Of a stretch of DNA of 64,000 nt, positions 46,063-59,676 are shown in pieces. The stretch is from assembly GCF_024679095.1 (NCBI RefSeq), contig NC_066509.1, positions 11,286,430 through 11,350,429 of the forward strand. Direction: 5' to 3'. The DNA comes from Eriocheir sinensis. Lineage: Eukaryota; Arthropoda; Malacostraca; Decapoda; Varunidae. Made by a program: the position numbers and the translations under genes. The notes beneath the pieces were generated by a model. That model was not told the DNA's origin and searched no databases. It was given only the letters and a program-made list of their open reading frames with translations. The first letter of the stretch is position 1; each line of letters starts with the position of its first letter.

Positions 46063-46373
46063 GACCCCCCCAGCCACCGTACCTTCGCGGCTACAGCGAG
46101 GGCACAGGGATCAGCGTGGGCAGCCAGCAGGTCATCACGTGTGTCTCGATAGGCGGCAACCCCGTCGCTCACCTCCAGTGGTACCGCAATGGGCAGAAAA
46201 TCGCTTCACACGTGCAGAATGTGGATGGCGTGAGCTCGGCGGAGATCCAGATCCTCGCCGAGCCTGAGGACAACGGGGCCCAGTACAGGTGTGAGGCACA
46301 CAACGCGGCGGCGGCCTCGCCCGTCAGTGTGTCCACCACTCTGGTCGTCTTCTTCCCGCCAGAGACCGTCAAG
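46063..46373 (+). CDS. sns: Exon 5 (local): Ig domain D and following linker
   Basis: Acceptor CCCCAG at 46057-46062, donor GTGAGG from 46374, 311 nt, phase 1 at the start and phase 0 at the end. The split codon with exon 4 (A|GA) gives Arg. The product runs PPQPPYLRGYSEGTGI, QVITC (first Cys), IGGNPVAHLQWYRNG (core Trp), SSAEIQILAEPEDNG, AQYRCEAHNAAAASP (second Cys), TTLVVFFPPETVK. The FxPETVK linker before the next domain is a recognisable SNS/Hibris feature. It is a type-1 (GGNP) domain like B. Because it ends in phase 0, skipping this exon alone would shift the frame. Confidence 0.93.
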
Positions 46374-46788
46374 GTGAGGGTCGCGGAGATGAGAAGAAAC
46401 TCTGAATGGGCCACGTTAGGGGACATTAAATTATGTGTATCCTTGGCCTCAGCAAAAAGTGTATAACCCTGTATATTTTTTTTAATGACTGATTCGCGGT
46501 TTCAATATTTCTCCTTCTTCCCTGAGAATATCAATTTAGAACCGTTGTTAGTGGCGTACGTTTCTTAATTCTTGGTTAGAGTGTAATCCTTAACGGAAAC
46601 AATTTATTGAATACCTATTTGCCTCATGTTTGTTTTTGTGTGCTTACGTGCGTTCGTGCTAAGCTGCTAAGTATATACCGGGTCTGGTGCCATGTTTTAT
46701 GCTTCCACTCATTTATTAAACCAAGAAGTTTATTCGGCATTATGCTGCCTTCCAGCAACACTAACTCATCTCCTTCCCTGGCCCACAG
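46374..46788 (+). other. Intron 5, 415 bp, phase 0
   Basis: Short intron between GTGAGG and CCACAG, falling between domain D and domain E right after the FFPPETVK linker. It is free of microsatellites. It is the only phase 0 intron in the set; all others are phase 1. Confidence 0.88.
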
Positions 46789-46942
46789 ATCACACAAAGC
46801 CCCCCAAACCTTCGGGCAGGCGAGAAGGCGACGCTGACGTGCGAGGCAGGGCCGTCCAACCCCGCCGCTACCATCACCTGGCTGAGGGAGGGCTACGAGA
46901 TGACCGGCAGCCCCCAGACCCCGCAGCACACCAGGAACGGCG
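46789..46942 (+). CDS. sns: Exon 6 (local): N-terminal half of Ig domain E
   Basis: Acceptor CCACAG at 46783-46788, donor GTAGGC from 46943, 154 nt, phase 0 to phase 1. The product is ITQSPPNLRAGEKA, TLTCEAGPSNPAATITW (first Cys and core Trp), LREGYEMTGSP, TRNG. It continues directly from FFPPETVK of exon 5. The donor is weaker than the others (GTAGGC, but with G at +5) and is followed within 5 bases by a GC/CA repeat, so the local splice context is odd. The SNPxA..W motif puts it in the same class as domain C. Confidence 0.9.
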
Positions 46943-47374
<432 letters not shown>

Positions 47375-47503
47375 GCACCAAAGTGGTCAACAAGCTGACA
47401 CTCAGCTTGACAGCGGCTGACGACGGGCTCACCTACACCTGCAAAGCCTTCAACACCAAGTTGCAGAAGGACGTGCGGCAGTCCGTCACGCTGAGGGTCA
47501 ACT
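47375..47503 (+). CDS. sns: Exon 7 (local): C-terminal half of Ig domain E
   Basis: Acceptor CTTCAG at 47369-47374, donor GTGAGT from 47504, 129 nt, phase 1-1. With exon 6 the split codon gives Gly. The product is TKVVNKLTLSLTAADDG, LTYTCKAFNTKLQKD (second disulfide Cys) and SVTLRVN. The Ala-Asp-Asp-Gly-x-x-Tyr-x-Cys signature closes domain E. The next exon should start in phase 1 and open the next Ig linker; I do not find it before the end of the window, so the next intron is at least 16.5 kb. Confidence 0.9.
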
Positions 47504-48767
47504 GTGAGTACCCCTTCACCTTGTGCCCTTTGTCTCTAGCCTGAACCTCATTTTTGTGTTTTTATTGAAGAGGATCTAAGGTGTTTTGCTCGTGACATCA
47601 GTGGTGCTGAGCTTATGTCGAAATTGCGACCGTCGTCAGCTGATGCTCATTTATATATTTTCTGGAATCCCAGTTTGAGTTGATCCTTGACAAGACTGGA
47701 AGTGTAGATATTTGCCATATCATTCGTTATCCCGATTTACACATTCGTTGGAATTCTTCCCTCACGTAGACATTGCATTGTGCAGGATATTTTATCTACT
47801 ACCTTCATCAGTTCCCAATCAGGAGTAAGATCGATGTGCTGGCACCGTTTTTAAGGGCTTGAACTCAACCCATGAAAATGTCAGTTCCATTATACTAATT
47901 GCAAGTTTTTTTTATAAAGTATTTAATGTATGTTTGCGTTCATTTTCACTAAAATTTTCTATGTAAAAAGAAAAAGGCCATGACGTGACCTCTACATTGC
48001 ATCGCCGTCCCTGCGTGTGTCCGGACGTTGTTGTGTATCCTGTTGTGAGAATTATAAAATAGTTTTCTCACTCGACAGCCGGCGTTGTTCATTTTCTTTC
48101 TTAGTTTGTGTTTCCAGCTCACAAAGCCATTCACCTGTCGTCCTCAGGTGAGGGCAAGGAAGAATGCTCGAGTCTCCAGAGTAATTTACCCTTCTCGACC
48201 CTCCCCTTCCACTCTTTCTGCCCATCCCTCCTCTCACTTCCTATCCTTCTTCCTCCTCCCACCTCTCCTGTACCATCTGGCCTCCTCTTTCCTCGCCTGT
48301 CTGTCCTCCTCCCTCCCAGACTTCCCGCTTCCTCCCTAGGGTCAAGGAAAATGGGAAACCGTCACCTCGAAAGTTTCTTGTTCCACCGCAATGAGTGTCC
48401 AGGACTGCTGGGAGGGACGAAGGGGCAGGCACCGGAGAAAAATAGAGAGGAAATGGAAGGGAAGGGGGGAAAACACAGGAAAGGGACAGACAAATATGAG
48501 TAAAAAGTAGCTCCTCGTGGTTTTGCTTTGTCATATCTCGAAGACGCGAAACAGAAAACCGTCCCAAAGACTCTCAGGCGTAAGAGTTAATTTGGCAGCG
48601 TTGTCCAGTGTCCACCTGTCCGTCGCCTCGTCTTCGTGCTCGGATAAAATGTACCAGAAATGGGCCTCGTCCTCTCCCTGTCTGCCCTCCTCTGAAGCTA
48701 TTTTACAGGAGCTTCACTATGCCCCACTTCTTGCAGCAAAGGAGAAGGGGAGGACAACGATGTGAAG

Positions 48768-48800
48768 AAGGAGGAGGAGGAGGAGGAGGAGGAGGAGGAG
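48768..48800. repeat. GGA trinucleotide tract
   Basis: About 11 GGA units. Confidence 0.93.
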
Positions 48801-50334
48801 CAAGAGGTCGTAGACGGAGATGGAGTGGAGGAAAGAGTTCCCTCGATGTGCCAACTCCAGTTTTACCAGACATTATAGCTTTTTTTTCGTAAATGGGCAG
48901 CACCACTTTTTGTTTACTTATTTGGATGCTGCTGTTGGAACCGTCTGGTCGTAGGTTTCGGCGGCGGATAAAAGAGTATGGTATTTACCGCCGCTGCCTT
49001 AATGCGTTTCACGATGATGTAGGGAAGATTAGCATTGTCTAGGTTTCTAACGGAGTCTTCTCTTCAGGATAAGGCGAAGCGGTATGAGTTATTACTGCCC
49101 ACGGGGACGTTTATTAAAGAGGGTCGGCGCCTCAGAGGTGACTGGTAGGGTCCAGCGGGTGCCGCCGTGATGAATGGATCTGAGGCTCGGTATTCTAGTC
49201 GAGTGTTATCTGGCCGCTCGGGTCAGGATCTTGGGGAAGTCGTATTTGTCATAGCTGGATCTTCCCAACTATCGTTCCTTGGCGCCAATTGATAGATGAA
49301 GGAGGGTAAGGGAAGGTCATGGCTCGCTCCTCCTGTGCTCAGTAAACAAGTGCACCGAGGCGCCGCTCTCCCTCGGCCTCAAGGTTGAATCGAAGGAAGC
49401 TTTACCCCTCGCAGCGAGTGTAACGTACTAAGCTGACTCGCGTTTGATCCACTCTGATCATGAAGTTGAACGCTGCAAAACGATACTGATTTTCCAGACC
49501 AGGTGCATCACTGGCCACCTGGGTACACGCCGCGCCCGTGTGCTGCCCTGCCTCCTCCCAGGTTATGTCAGTGGGTTTCGGTAGCTTTGTCGTCTGGGGA
49601 CGACACATCACTCGAAAATATTTCACGTAATTATGCCTAATACAACTTTTAAAGAAAGTCACGTGTTTGATCTCCAGTTGGCATCACTTCCTGAGTGCGC
49701 AGCGCAGCCCGCGGCGACGCCCGCGGCGCACCTTTTCTTTGAGGCAGCAGCGATTGTTTCTCTCAGCGAGCCTCACATATTGTGTGTGTTGCGTCGTAAA
49801 ATTCAGGCCTCACATTAGCGCCCATGTTTGTTTCTTCATCACCATCGCTCTCCCTTCCTTCAGGAGCTGCCATCACAAAAGAAAATAGATTTAGATAAAG
49901 TTCAAGGCACTCCGAAAGAAAATGGGAAATGTGCGAAGACTGTAGAGCAGCGTTGAGGGCAAAGGAAGCCGAGAAGTGCCCTCCTACTGCCAGCGGTGTT
50001 GCCGGCTTGTGCTGCAAGTCTTTTCCCCCGCCAAACGTACACCTCGCTATGCTGCAGTAACCACTAACCACGACCAGGCCAGGCTGCAATATTTGTCCAT
50101 GTCGTTATATTTTTACCAGCCACGTTTGCCTCATGGTATTTTTTTTGTGTGTGTACATGAACTGTCATGATTTTTGGAGGATTCAGGCTAATCACTATGG
50201 TTTCCATTAAGTACAAAAAAAAAAAAGATACGGACGAGCCACAACTGAAAATGGTCTGCGGAAACGTGATCTTGAACCCACGGTCAAGGGGGTATCGGGA
50301 AACGCCATGATTGGGGTCCACACCTGTTACCTCG

Positions 50335-50364
50335 CCCCCCACCCCCACCCCACCCCCCGCCCCC
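50335..50364 (-). other. C-rich run, quadruplex-type on the - strand
   Basis: Five C runs of four to six bases separated by single A or G, so the - strand has very short loops, a pattern expected to form a stable quadruplex. Confidence 0.8.
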
Positions 50365-52182
50365 AATATGGGTGAACTATTGTGCATCCTTTGGAGGACT
50401 CACCGACGCATAGCTAATGATAATGATAGTTAGTTAATGATCTTTTTGTCGTATTTTATTGGTTTGTTCGAAAATCTAAGTATTATCGGAGGATCATATT
50501 GGCTGGCATTAGAAATTTAAGTTCTTTCACCGTAGATTTTTTCTTCATTTTCTTCTTTAGACGACCCCCTCGTACAAGTAGACTCCTTCTGTAGCTCGTC
50601 CCTTTAAGACAGTCTGCGGCCCATCAGTGTAACTCTCGAACGAACGTGACGTGTTTAAGATGCATTAGTGCTGCCTTCGCCTCGCCACTTCCCTCCCGCG
50701 CGGCCCCGGTGCTCCCCACAATTATTTGAACTTGAGACGGCGTGGAGGAGCTCAAGGTCAGGATGGGCGGAGGAAGGCGGGGCGTGGTGCTCCTCGAGTC
50801 CTCCTTAAGCTGCCAGACTGCTTTTGCTACTCCTTTTGCCTTCTATGGCGCATGCACCTTGTTCTTGTTACTGTGTTGGACATGATGGTGGTTGGGGGTT
50901 TGGGGGAGGCTCTGGGGAAGGGGGGAAAGTGGTCCGCGTGGGTGTGTCGTGATGTTATTAGGCGGTGATGATTGTGATGGTCTGATAAGCTTGTGGAGTG
51001 AGTTAAGGAGGAGAGAATGGGTGGAGATATGAGGTGGTGATGGTGCATGTGAGCAGGTGGAGACGGTGTGGTGTGAATAGGTATAAATGTGTGTGGATGA
51101 GACGGGCATTGGAAGTAGTGGCAGTGATGATCGTGTGAGTCTGGGTGGACTTTGGTTGGGAGGGACGAGAGTGAGTGATGGTGGTGGCAGTGTGAATGGG
51201 CGGCGGCGGTGATGGGAGAAGTGGGTGGAGGTGATGATGGTGTGAGTCGGCTGTGATGAAGCGTATGTGTGTATGATGGGGGGCAGGGGGGATGTTAGGG
51301 AGTGAGTGAAGGTGGGAATGGACGGTATAGTGGTGGCGGAGAGGTATGGTGGCTGTTCGTGTTCTTTCATCGGTCACTCTGTTCACGGTGACTGATTGAT
51401 GGTTCTCGTGACGTTTTGTGCAGAATCTGATGCCGTGCTGCGCCTTCACCCCTCGACTGACCTGTTTTTTTTTGTTACTCTTGTTGTTATTGCTGTTGCT
51501 GTTGTTGCTCACGTGATTAACTTGCAACCTGTCTGCATACTATTCACATTTTCACATCAAAAGACGTACACTGTGGCTAAATTGAATATGCATACACTAC
51601 ACGCTACATAAAAATTGTAATGGAGGCAGACAAAAAAACCTACCAATACAGATATCATTAGAGAACTGCCTCGGCCTTTTTTTCTACGTCAATGGAGCCA
51701 ACGCCGGCGAACCGCACATCACCGGCGGGAAAAACGTGCGGTGAAAGTCGTTTTTATGAGCGAAAATATCATGAAGTTTAATCGGCGCACGTGTATCGCC
51801 TCGGGTGGTCGCGAGCTGTGCAACGCGGGGGAACAACGAGGTGAGGGAAGGGGAGCGATTCGCGTGAGGGTTGTGCAGGGTCGGCGGCGAAGGCGGGCGG
51901 AAAGGTGAGTGGTGGTGAGAGGGGGAAGGGAAGGATGAGAGGTACGAAGGATAAGTAGCTAGTAGGGACATTTGTGGTGGTTACGGGTGGGTGGCGGGGT
52001 TAGCGAAGGGCGGAGGGGTGTTGCAGGACGAGGAGAGGAAAGAGGGAAGAAGGGGGGGCGTGAGCGGTAGAGCGATGAGAACAAAGCTTCTGGTCTACTT
52101 CTCTCTCCTTCTCCTAGGTGGCGTTGGAATACTGCTTCGTCATTGCCGTGGTTATGGTGGGTGGAGTTGGGGGTGGCTGTCG

Positions 52183-52185
<3 letters not shown>

Positions 52186-52216
<31 letters not shown>
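52186..52216. repeat. CA tract, 31 bp
   Basis: Perfect CA repeat. Confidence 0.94.
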
Positions 52217-52217
<1 letters not shown>

Positions 52218-53866
52218 CCTTCCACTCTTCTTCCAGTTAACCAGTCAGTCAGCCAGCCAATCAGTACAGCCACAAAAATTTCCCTCCCATGTAATCCTGT
52301 AAGTGATGGGACTCTCTTGGTCCTGTGCCTCCACAAGGATCATTGCTCTTCAGCCAGCCGTAAATAGTCACTTGTTGCACCCATCCAAACTACGTTCAAA
52401 TCGATATGCAACTTACACTGCTCGCTGACTTCCTCCACCATGCACGGTTGAGTTACCTCCTCCTCTTCCTCCTCCTCCTCCTCTTCCTCCGCCTCCTCCT
52501 CTCCTTTCTTCTTTCTTCTTTCTTTTACTTCCTCCTCAGAGTCCGCTCCTCTTTCTCTGCCAGGAGTGTATGTTAAGTCTCGTGTGATTGAGAGCTGCAG
52601 ACTGCCGGCTGGAGGAGAGAAGTAAGAAAGAAAAAGTTGTGTAATGCTCGGGGGGGACCAGAAAAGAGTGCGTGATTATGTTATCGGCACGTCCGGTTCT
52701 GTAATGTTTTTTCTTTGTAGGTTCTCCTAAGTTTAGGCAACTTTTTCCTCCTCTCAAACTTTTACGCAGAGTGATTATATTTTCTAAAAGAGGAGAGGCC
52801 CGGGCGGAGGGAGCGTTGAGACGAGGTAAGTGTTCCTGTCGCACACAAAATAACTCTTCCTCCCCTGGGCGTTGTTCCTCTTGGGCTCCCTCTTTCTGAA
52901 TCACATTTGCACTGGGAAAGATGCAAGAGATGTACCCAAATCAACTGTCACTAGAGTATTTATTATGCCGACTCGAGTGACGTGAGAAAAGTGTTGGCTG
53001 TGTTATTTTATTCTACGGTTCTGCAACGTGGTGGTTTATATGCCGAGTAATGTTCACCTTCAGAACCAAACATTCACACGCTAGTCACTGTCCTCTCCTC
53101 CAGCGGGGGCGCCCTCTCTGCATGACATGGGCCAGTGTGGGAGACCTTAGACGTGGTTAGACGGGCGCCGATACACATGGATGAGTTGACGTAGACGGTT
53201 AATGAGTTAGTATAAATGGATGAGGGGGAGAAGGTATATGCATGAGTGAAGGCGGAGTTGGTGTGGAAGGGCGAGAGGCGCCGACTCATGGTCAGCCGCG
53301 GAGGGCAGGCAGGGAGGAGTTGCCTCTCACTAGTTGCCACCGACGCCTCTCTTCCCCAACCTGGCCTCCATCTGTACCCCAAACCCCTGCTTCCTTGGCC
53401 CCTTAGCACTCCTTCATTATCCTTTGTCAGACCAGCTTCTTGCCCTGCTGACTCCTGACACATATTTGCTGGCCATACCCTCAGCTCCAACCTTGCCCCA
53501 ACTATGCTCCAATACCCCGGTTCACAAACACCAAAACATATCCTCCGTATTCCTTCTCAGACTCGCCCCACCACCAACTGAACCCCTTTCATCTATTCCC
53601 TCTAACCTTATCTCCATACTCCACTGCATTCATCTCCCCAACACCACAACCTTCAGCCTTCATGCTCTGCCCCTGCGTCTCCTCACGTCACCTCCTCCCC
53701 AACCCAAAGTTCGATCCCTCTCTTAATCCCCCTCTCTCCTCCTCCCCGTGTCCTACCTCCTCACACGAAAGCCAAGTATAACGGCTCGTGTGTGGGTGTG
53801 ACTGGAGGTGTGTGTGATAGCACTGCGTCAGTCTGGCGTGCGGTGGTGCGGTCATGTATCTCACCA

Positions 53867-53868
<2 letters not shown>

Positions 53869-53907
<39 letters not shown>
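53869..53907. repeat. TG tract, 39 bp
   Basis: Perfect TG repeat. Confidence 0.95.
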
Positions 53908-53908
<1 letters not shown>

Positions 53909-54699
53909 CTGTTAGTGACCTTAATGGTTTGGTTCGTTATGGGGCAAAGTTCGCTCTTTTGAACTACGAAATAATACTTTACTTTGAATTGTTTGGACGT
54001 AAAGTAATGTTTGAATCCCAGGTTAGATTATTGCAGTATTTGTTCAAGTATCTGTGCACTGCTGATAGTTGCGTATAATATCATGTAAGTAACAGGAAAA
54101 ACAAGTGTCTTTTTCTGGCCATGAATGGATGAGGCTCAGTAAGAAGCACACAAGAGGTAGACGGTGGGGAGCTGATGGAGTGAGGAACGCAGAGTAAGGG
54201 CCTGCCAGCGCCGCGAGGAGAGGACATCAACTTGAGCAGACAGGAAAGCAAAAACCACCACTCGTCTCCCGGATGCTGCCTCCCTCTCTATCTCCCAGCC
54301 TCTCCTGTATCTCGCCTTCCCTATTTTACCTCTCTACCCTCACTCTTCCTCCTTCCCATCCTCTCTCCTTCCTCTTTGCATCCTCCCTCTTTCTCCTTCC
54401 TTACTCTTTTCCTCACTACCCTCTTCATCCTTTCATCCCTCAAACCTCTTTCCATCTATGTTCTCCCTCCCTCCCTCCCTCTCAATTCTCCCCCATCTTT
54501 CCCTCCTTACCTCCTCCCTCTCTCAATCCTCCCCCCATCACTCCCTCCTTCCCTCCTCCCTCTTCCTCCCTCTCGGTCCGTGCAGCAAAACACTCGGCCT
54601 CCAGGATGCCCAGCAGCGGTGTTGACAGTAAAAGAAAGAGTCGCTGTCGACGTGGAGGAGAAACTGGTTCACTGGCATACAGAGGTTCGGCGAGAACGC

Positions 54700-54840
54700 A
54701 TACCCACCCACCGGCATACACGGAATACATACAGACATACATGGACGCATACATTCACACATAACACATACAAGCATTTACATACATGTCTACATACATT
54801 AATGCATTCATTCTTTCATATACGTAGGCATACATACACA
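54700..54840. repeat. Imperfect CATA tetranucleotide region
   Basis: ACATACA and GCATACA units scattered through 140 bp, with no perfect run longer than a few units. Confidence 0.75.
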
Positions 54841-54915
54841 ATTTTGATAATGTACTTGTAGTTTTCAGTTGGTTGTGTTAGGGCGTTTGATGAAAAATGT
54901 GGAAACTAACGGATT

Positions 54916-54916
<1 letters not shown>

Positions 54917-54993
<77 letters not shown>
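54917..54993. repeat. GA tract, 77 bp
   Basis: Perfect GA repeat. Confidence 0.96.
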
Positions 54994-54995
<2 letters not shown>

Positions 54996-55219
54996 CAAAC
55001 ATATGAAGGAAAATAGGGCGTATCTAATTTAATAGTATCCATGAACTCACAGAAACATGACAGACATACTAAACATCATTGAACACACACACACACACGC
55101 ACACACGTGCTGAGGTTGCCCGCAGATAACCGCAGCCAGCCAGCGCGTGTCGGGACTAGCCTCGCCGCCGTACCGCCCGCCGGGATCATCAACGACACAC
55201 TCAGATCATTAAGACCATT

Positions 55220-55220
<1 letters not shown>

Positions 55221-55257
<37 letters not shown>
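55221..55257. repeat. TG tract, 37 bp
   Basis: Perfect TG repeat; a CA run with CG variants lies 130 bp upstream (55084-55105) in the opposite polarity. Confidence 0.94.
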
Positions 55258-55258
<1 letters not shown>

Positions 55259-58149
55259 CGCCATTTTCTTCATCTTTAAGCATGGTGCATACCTCGTCTT
55301 TGGTATGCTTCAACGGGTTTTGCAGATCCTTTTCCTTTGGTCTCTTATATATTTATCTACGTATCCATCTTTCTCCCATTCTCTCTATATATTTATCTAG
55401 CTAACTATTTATGCATCTTTTTTTTTTTGTTAGTATCCTACATTACATGAATCCAAATAAACTCTTTCGCCTTGTAGAATTATTTTACTTGAAAGGTAGT
55501 GAAATCAGCCTTTAGAAGCATGTGCCACAGCTGGTGATTTTAGGAGTCCCCTGAGAAAAGAATCCGTCCATTGTCCCACGTTCAAAGCACCACCTTACCA
55601 CCACCACCACCACTCTTGTTATGATTAGTTCTTATCTGCATCACCAAACTTGTGGTTATCATGAGTAGGCTAAGGTGTATTCGTCTTCATCCTTATTTTT
55701 TTTTTTTCTTAGCGTCCGGGCATCCGTCTCCCCCGAGCAGGTAGTCGCTGACCCCAGTCCCTCACTGTAATTACTTCTTGTAGTCGGGTCTTTGAGCTGC
55801 CCTAGGCAAACCAGAATTACCAAAGCAAAACCTACTCCCTCTCCCTCTTTTTCTGACCTCTCTGTCTCGATGTCTGCTCTCCCTCGCTTCCTCTCCTCCT
55901 TTGCATGTTGGACCGGTCTTCGAATCATCTTGTTTCAGCCATGACTATGTTGACTTACGTCCTCTGACCACAAGCCTAGTCAACAACCTTCCCGATCTGC
56001 CCTCGGAGGTTGGGTCTGCGGCGGAGAACAACGGGTATGTGTCAATGAACTTAAGTGCAGAAAGATGGTGTAGGAGTTAGGTACCGATATAAAACAATGC
56101 TTTGTCTGTGGAGAGAGACACCAATATAACGTTTAGTGTATTAAAACGAAAAGTAAAATAAATACCATACAATACATAAATAAACACAATAAATACCATG
56201 TCGGAGCCGATTGTAGATGTGTGTTTATATTAATGAAAGTAGCCGGTGCGCTTTGCTTTCATGTGATTTTATAGAATATAGATAGTGTTATGCATTTATT
56301 TTATCTGTCCTGTGTTCGTCGGGCATCTTGAGAACAAGCCGCTATCAAGCAAAGTGTGCTGAGTGGGCCGTTTACAGGGAGCAAGAGTTACCTGAACCAG
56401 TGTCTTGTCGGGCCACTCAGCCGACCAAACATTTAGGCAAGACGATGAGTGTGGGCGGCCAGACTCACTCAGCTGTGTGGGGGCTATGCAGCACCACTCA
56501 CTTTGAGGGTAGAACGAAGGTAGAAAACATGAATATTCAGATTTAAGTTTTGAATTCGGAGGAAATATATCATTGAATCTTAAGTATATGGAACAAACAG
56601 ACCGTCAAAAACTTTATTTTTCCTCTGGCTGTTGCTCCCCACATCTAAAAGGTTACAAAGACTATCATAAGGGCTAATAAACACAAGTACTTACAGCGTC
56701 AGAGTACTCTGAACCAGCCGTCAGGAGGCAGATCCACGGCCCCTGTCAGCCGCACTCCGGAGAGGCCACTTTCGTTACCGCCCCAGCCACGGGCAGGCGA
56801 GGGAGCGTAACAAAAACTCGCTGGGGAAGTATAAAAACTAGAGCAGGGGCAAGGTGAACTAAGGTCAAGAGCAGCGAGGACCGGGTTAGAGAAACTGGTT
56901 TCATTAGGCATAAAGTCAATATCGCTACTGAATTATTGAAATCGTAAGTGAAGTTTACCAGAATAGAAAAATCAAAGCCCTCAGTGATTCGTTTCTTATG
57001 CAAAATACTTGGAACGCAATAATCGAGTCACTGGCAGTCTCCTCCAAGACAAAGCTTCAATTTCGGTTTCGTTAAATAAATATTAGATCACCGTAATGGA
57101 AGACGATGTAGAGTTGAATGTCAGAGTAAAAAAGTTAAATGCATGAGCATCACAATAAAAATGTTGTCAGCCATTAAGACTGTGAATCAACGCAATTGAT
57201 AATCTGTCAGTTTACACAAAAGGTTGTCAACTCTTTTTCTTGGTGCATCATCTCTTGGCGCTGTTAAATCAAGGCATCTTTTACAGTGTTATCCAGAATG
57301 TTTTATTTTATTTTACAGATATTAACAATAAAATTTAAAACCTGCTCTTGTGTTTCCATTAACCGTTTTTCTCCTCACGCTGTTGCAGTATCGAGTAATA
57401 TTTCCTATTGAAGACCGTTGGGTGGGTAGCTCCTGGTCTTGCTGCCTTCCTCTCGAGGCTGAAGGTGACCTTGATATCACTTGGCAGCTATACGAGAGCG
57501 GGACCCCTCGCGTCGGGCCCGGGGGCAGGAGGTGCAAGGTGGAAGATCAGGACAGAGGCCCAAGTCCCTAAGACCCAGACAGTCCCGTCATTCTCTCACC
57601 TTTATCACCCTCCACACTAGCTCAGAAGGGATCGCTGGGAGGACGGAGACAGTCAAGGCGTTTCAAGCTCTACTGGGGTTTTTAAGCACTTTTTCTACCT
57701 TTTTAGATTCGAATAAACTTTCCAAGTCATTCGATCTACTAGTTCGAAAAAATATAGAAGTTTTAGGCACCCCTCTTCGACGTGCTTCAGGCTCTTCCTC
57801 CAGCACTGAAAGGTTCTTGCTGCCGCTTGGGTTTCTGCTTTCACTCTTTTAGGACCAACAAGAACCTGCAGGGAAGCCTGAGGGACACAGGACGCGGCGG
57901 TTTACGAAGGGTAGCACCGCCGGATCGTAATCGCTCGCTTCCTCCTCCCTTTCATTTCCTCCGGCGGCCTTAAAGACGTCCCACCGCCTCCTCCTCGCTG
58001 TCGCTGCTCGGCTTTGTCTTATGGGCGCTGTGTTGTGATCTGACTCTCTGTCCTTGTCTTCTGTTCTGCTGCTCCCCGATCTTTGAGAGCTTTTGTGTCT
58101 TTATGTTCATGTCGCTGATCCGTGAGCTCTCTTTTGTTTCTGTTTAAAT

Positions 58150-58275
<126 letters not shown>

Positions 58276-58554
58276 TAAAGCATTATATGAGCAAGCTTTC
58301 TTATATAACATAGATTGCACCTTCTCCTCCTCTTCTTAGTGGCCGGGAGTGAGTCACAACTCTTCATGCCAGGCTAACTACCGCCCGGCCGCCTCCCGAC
58401 GCAGGGGCGGCAAAAACCTGTTCCGCGCACCACCTCCGTCCGTCCGTCTGGCCGCTGTTTACAGTCTCGTCGCTCGACTGGTTCCGGATCTGCCTGGCCG
58501 ACCCACGTCTCAAGCCGGATAGCTTGCATTTTCTTCACAATTTTGGGGACTTCA

Positions 58555-58556
<2 letters not shown>

Positions 58557-58598
<42 letters not shown>
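58557..58598. repeat. TG tract, 42 bp
   Basis: Perfect TG repeat, opposite polarity to the CA tract 280 bp upstream. Confidence 0.96.
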
Positions 58599-58600
<2 letters not shown>

Positions 58601-59650
58601 AACCCTTCGCCCAACCTCACTCTTCGGGCAAGAGGGTTAGCGTAGGTCTCGCTTAACCGCCCTCATCCGCGTTATTTGCCGAGTGTCATCCGCTATTCTT
58701 TCCCGCTCACCTGACGTCATTTGCTGCAGCTTAAGACAAAGGCCGCTTCCTCCGGATCCCCGCCCCCCTTCCTGTGTGCACCTGGCTCCCTGTTTTTGTG
58801 TGGCGTTTAGCTTGCGATGAAAACCTGTCCGGCCGTTACGAATTTTGATTGGTTGAGTTCGCAGAGTTTTGTTGTTTAGTGTTCTCTTTGCATTATTATT
58901 ACCATGGCGTCTTTTTGTATGTGTGTGCGTGCGTATTTGAATTCATTTTTTTTCAGTTTACGTTAAAAGTGTATTCAACCATCTGCATTCAGTATTAGTT
59001 GTGGCGGATTTATAGTTTGTTGGCGAGCTCTATGAATACAGAAATACGCATTGTCTGTGATATTCATTTTGCAATCATAACGTGCCCAGCCATTACTCGC
59101 TGACTTATGTAAAGGTTGCATTGTTTTTTTTTGGTTTGATTTGTTTTTTTACAGTAAAGAATCCAAACCAAGGGTAAAAAGAAATAGTGCACGCAAAACA
59201 CTACTCCAACAAAAATAAATACAGAATCTGGCGAAAGAGGGATCAGTTTTTGTTCGAGAAATGTTTTGATGCTTCTTTCTTACCCACATTTATGAATGCT
59301 CGGCTGCAAGTGAACCGGGCATAACAACACGTGTCGCGTGTGACAAAGCGAGGTATAGCACCGAGTCCAAAAAATTTCACTCCCTTTTCCATCCTCGTGT
59401 CGTTTCTAAACTTGTTGACATTTCGCTGCTCTCTCGCGGTTACGAAGCCCTGGACTGATATCACGAAGCCCGAGGCGAATGCTCTTACCCACACCGCTGT
59501 AAAATGCTGTGCTCGAGGGGCCGCTGCTCCCGTGAAGATCGTCATTATGATTATGAAAGAGAAAGTCTCCGCCAGGAATATAAAGCAAGTGAGGATATTG
59601 AAGGAAGGCGGAGGAGAAAAGGAAAATGGTGATGGCCCGCGCGCGCGCTT

Positions 59651-59676
59651 GAGAGAGAGAGAGAGAGAGAGAGAGA
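59651..59676. repeat. GA tract, 26 bp
   Basis: GA repeat after GCGCGCGC, inside a purine-rich segment (59575-59870). Confidence 0.9.

Noticed and set aside
54588..54700. Possible exon after CTCCGTGCAG with a frame reading RPPGCPAAVLTVKERVAV
   Set aside because: It slightly resembles an Ig linker start, but there is no Cys-Trp-Cys pattern, no good donor, and the frame runs into CATA repeats.
56695..56911. Minus-strand open frame ending near a perfect GTAAGTACTT donor
   Set aside because: The open frame meets a stop 4 bases before the donor and other frames are short. The product matches nothing I know. A TATAAAA on the + strand at about 56831 was also too weak alone to call a promoter.
57389..57570. 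Possible exon after TGTTGCAG with a frame reading EAEGDLDITWQLYESG
   Set aside because: The W context is mildly Ig-like, but no paired Cys at the right spacing and no consensus donor follow; not similar to the expected next SNS domain.
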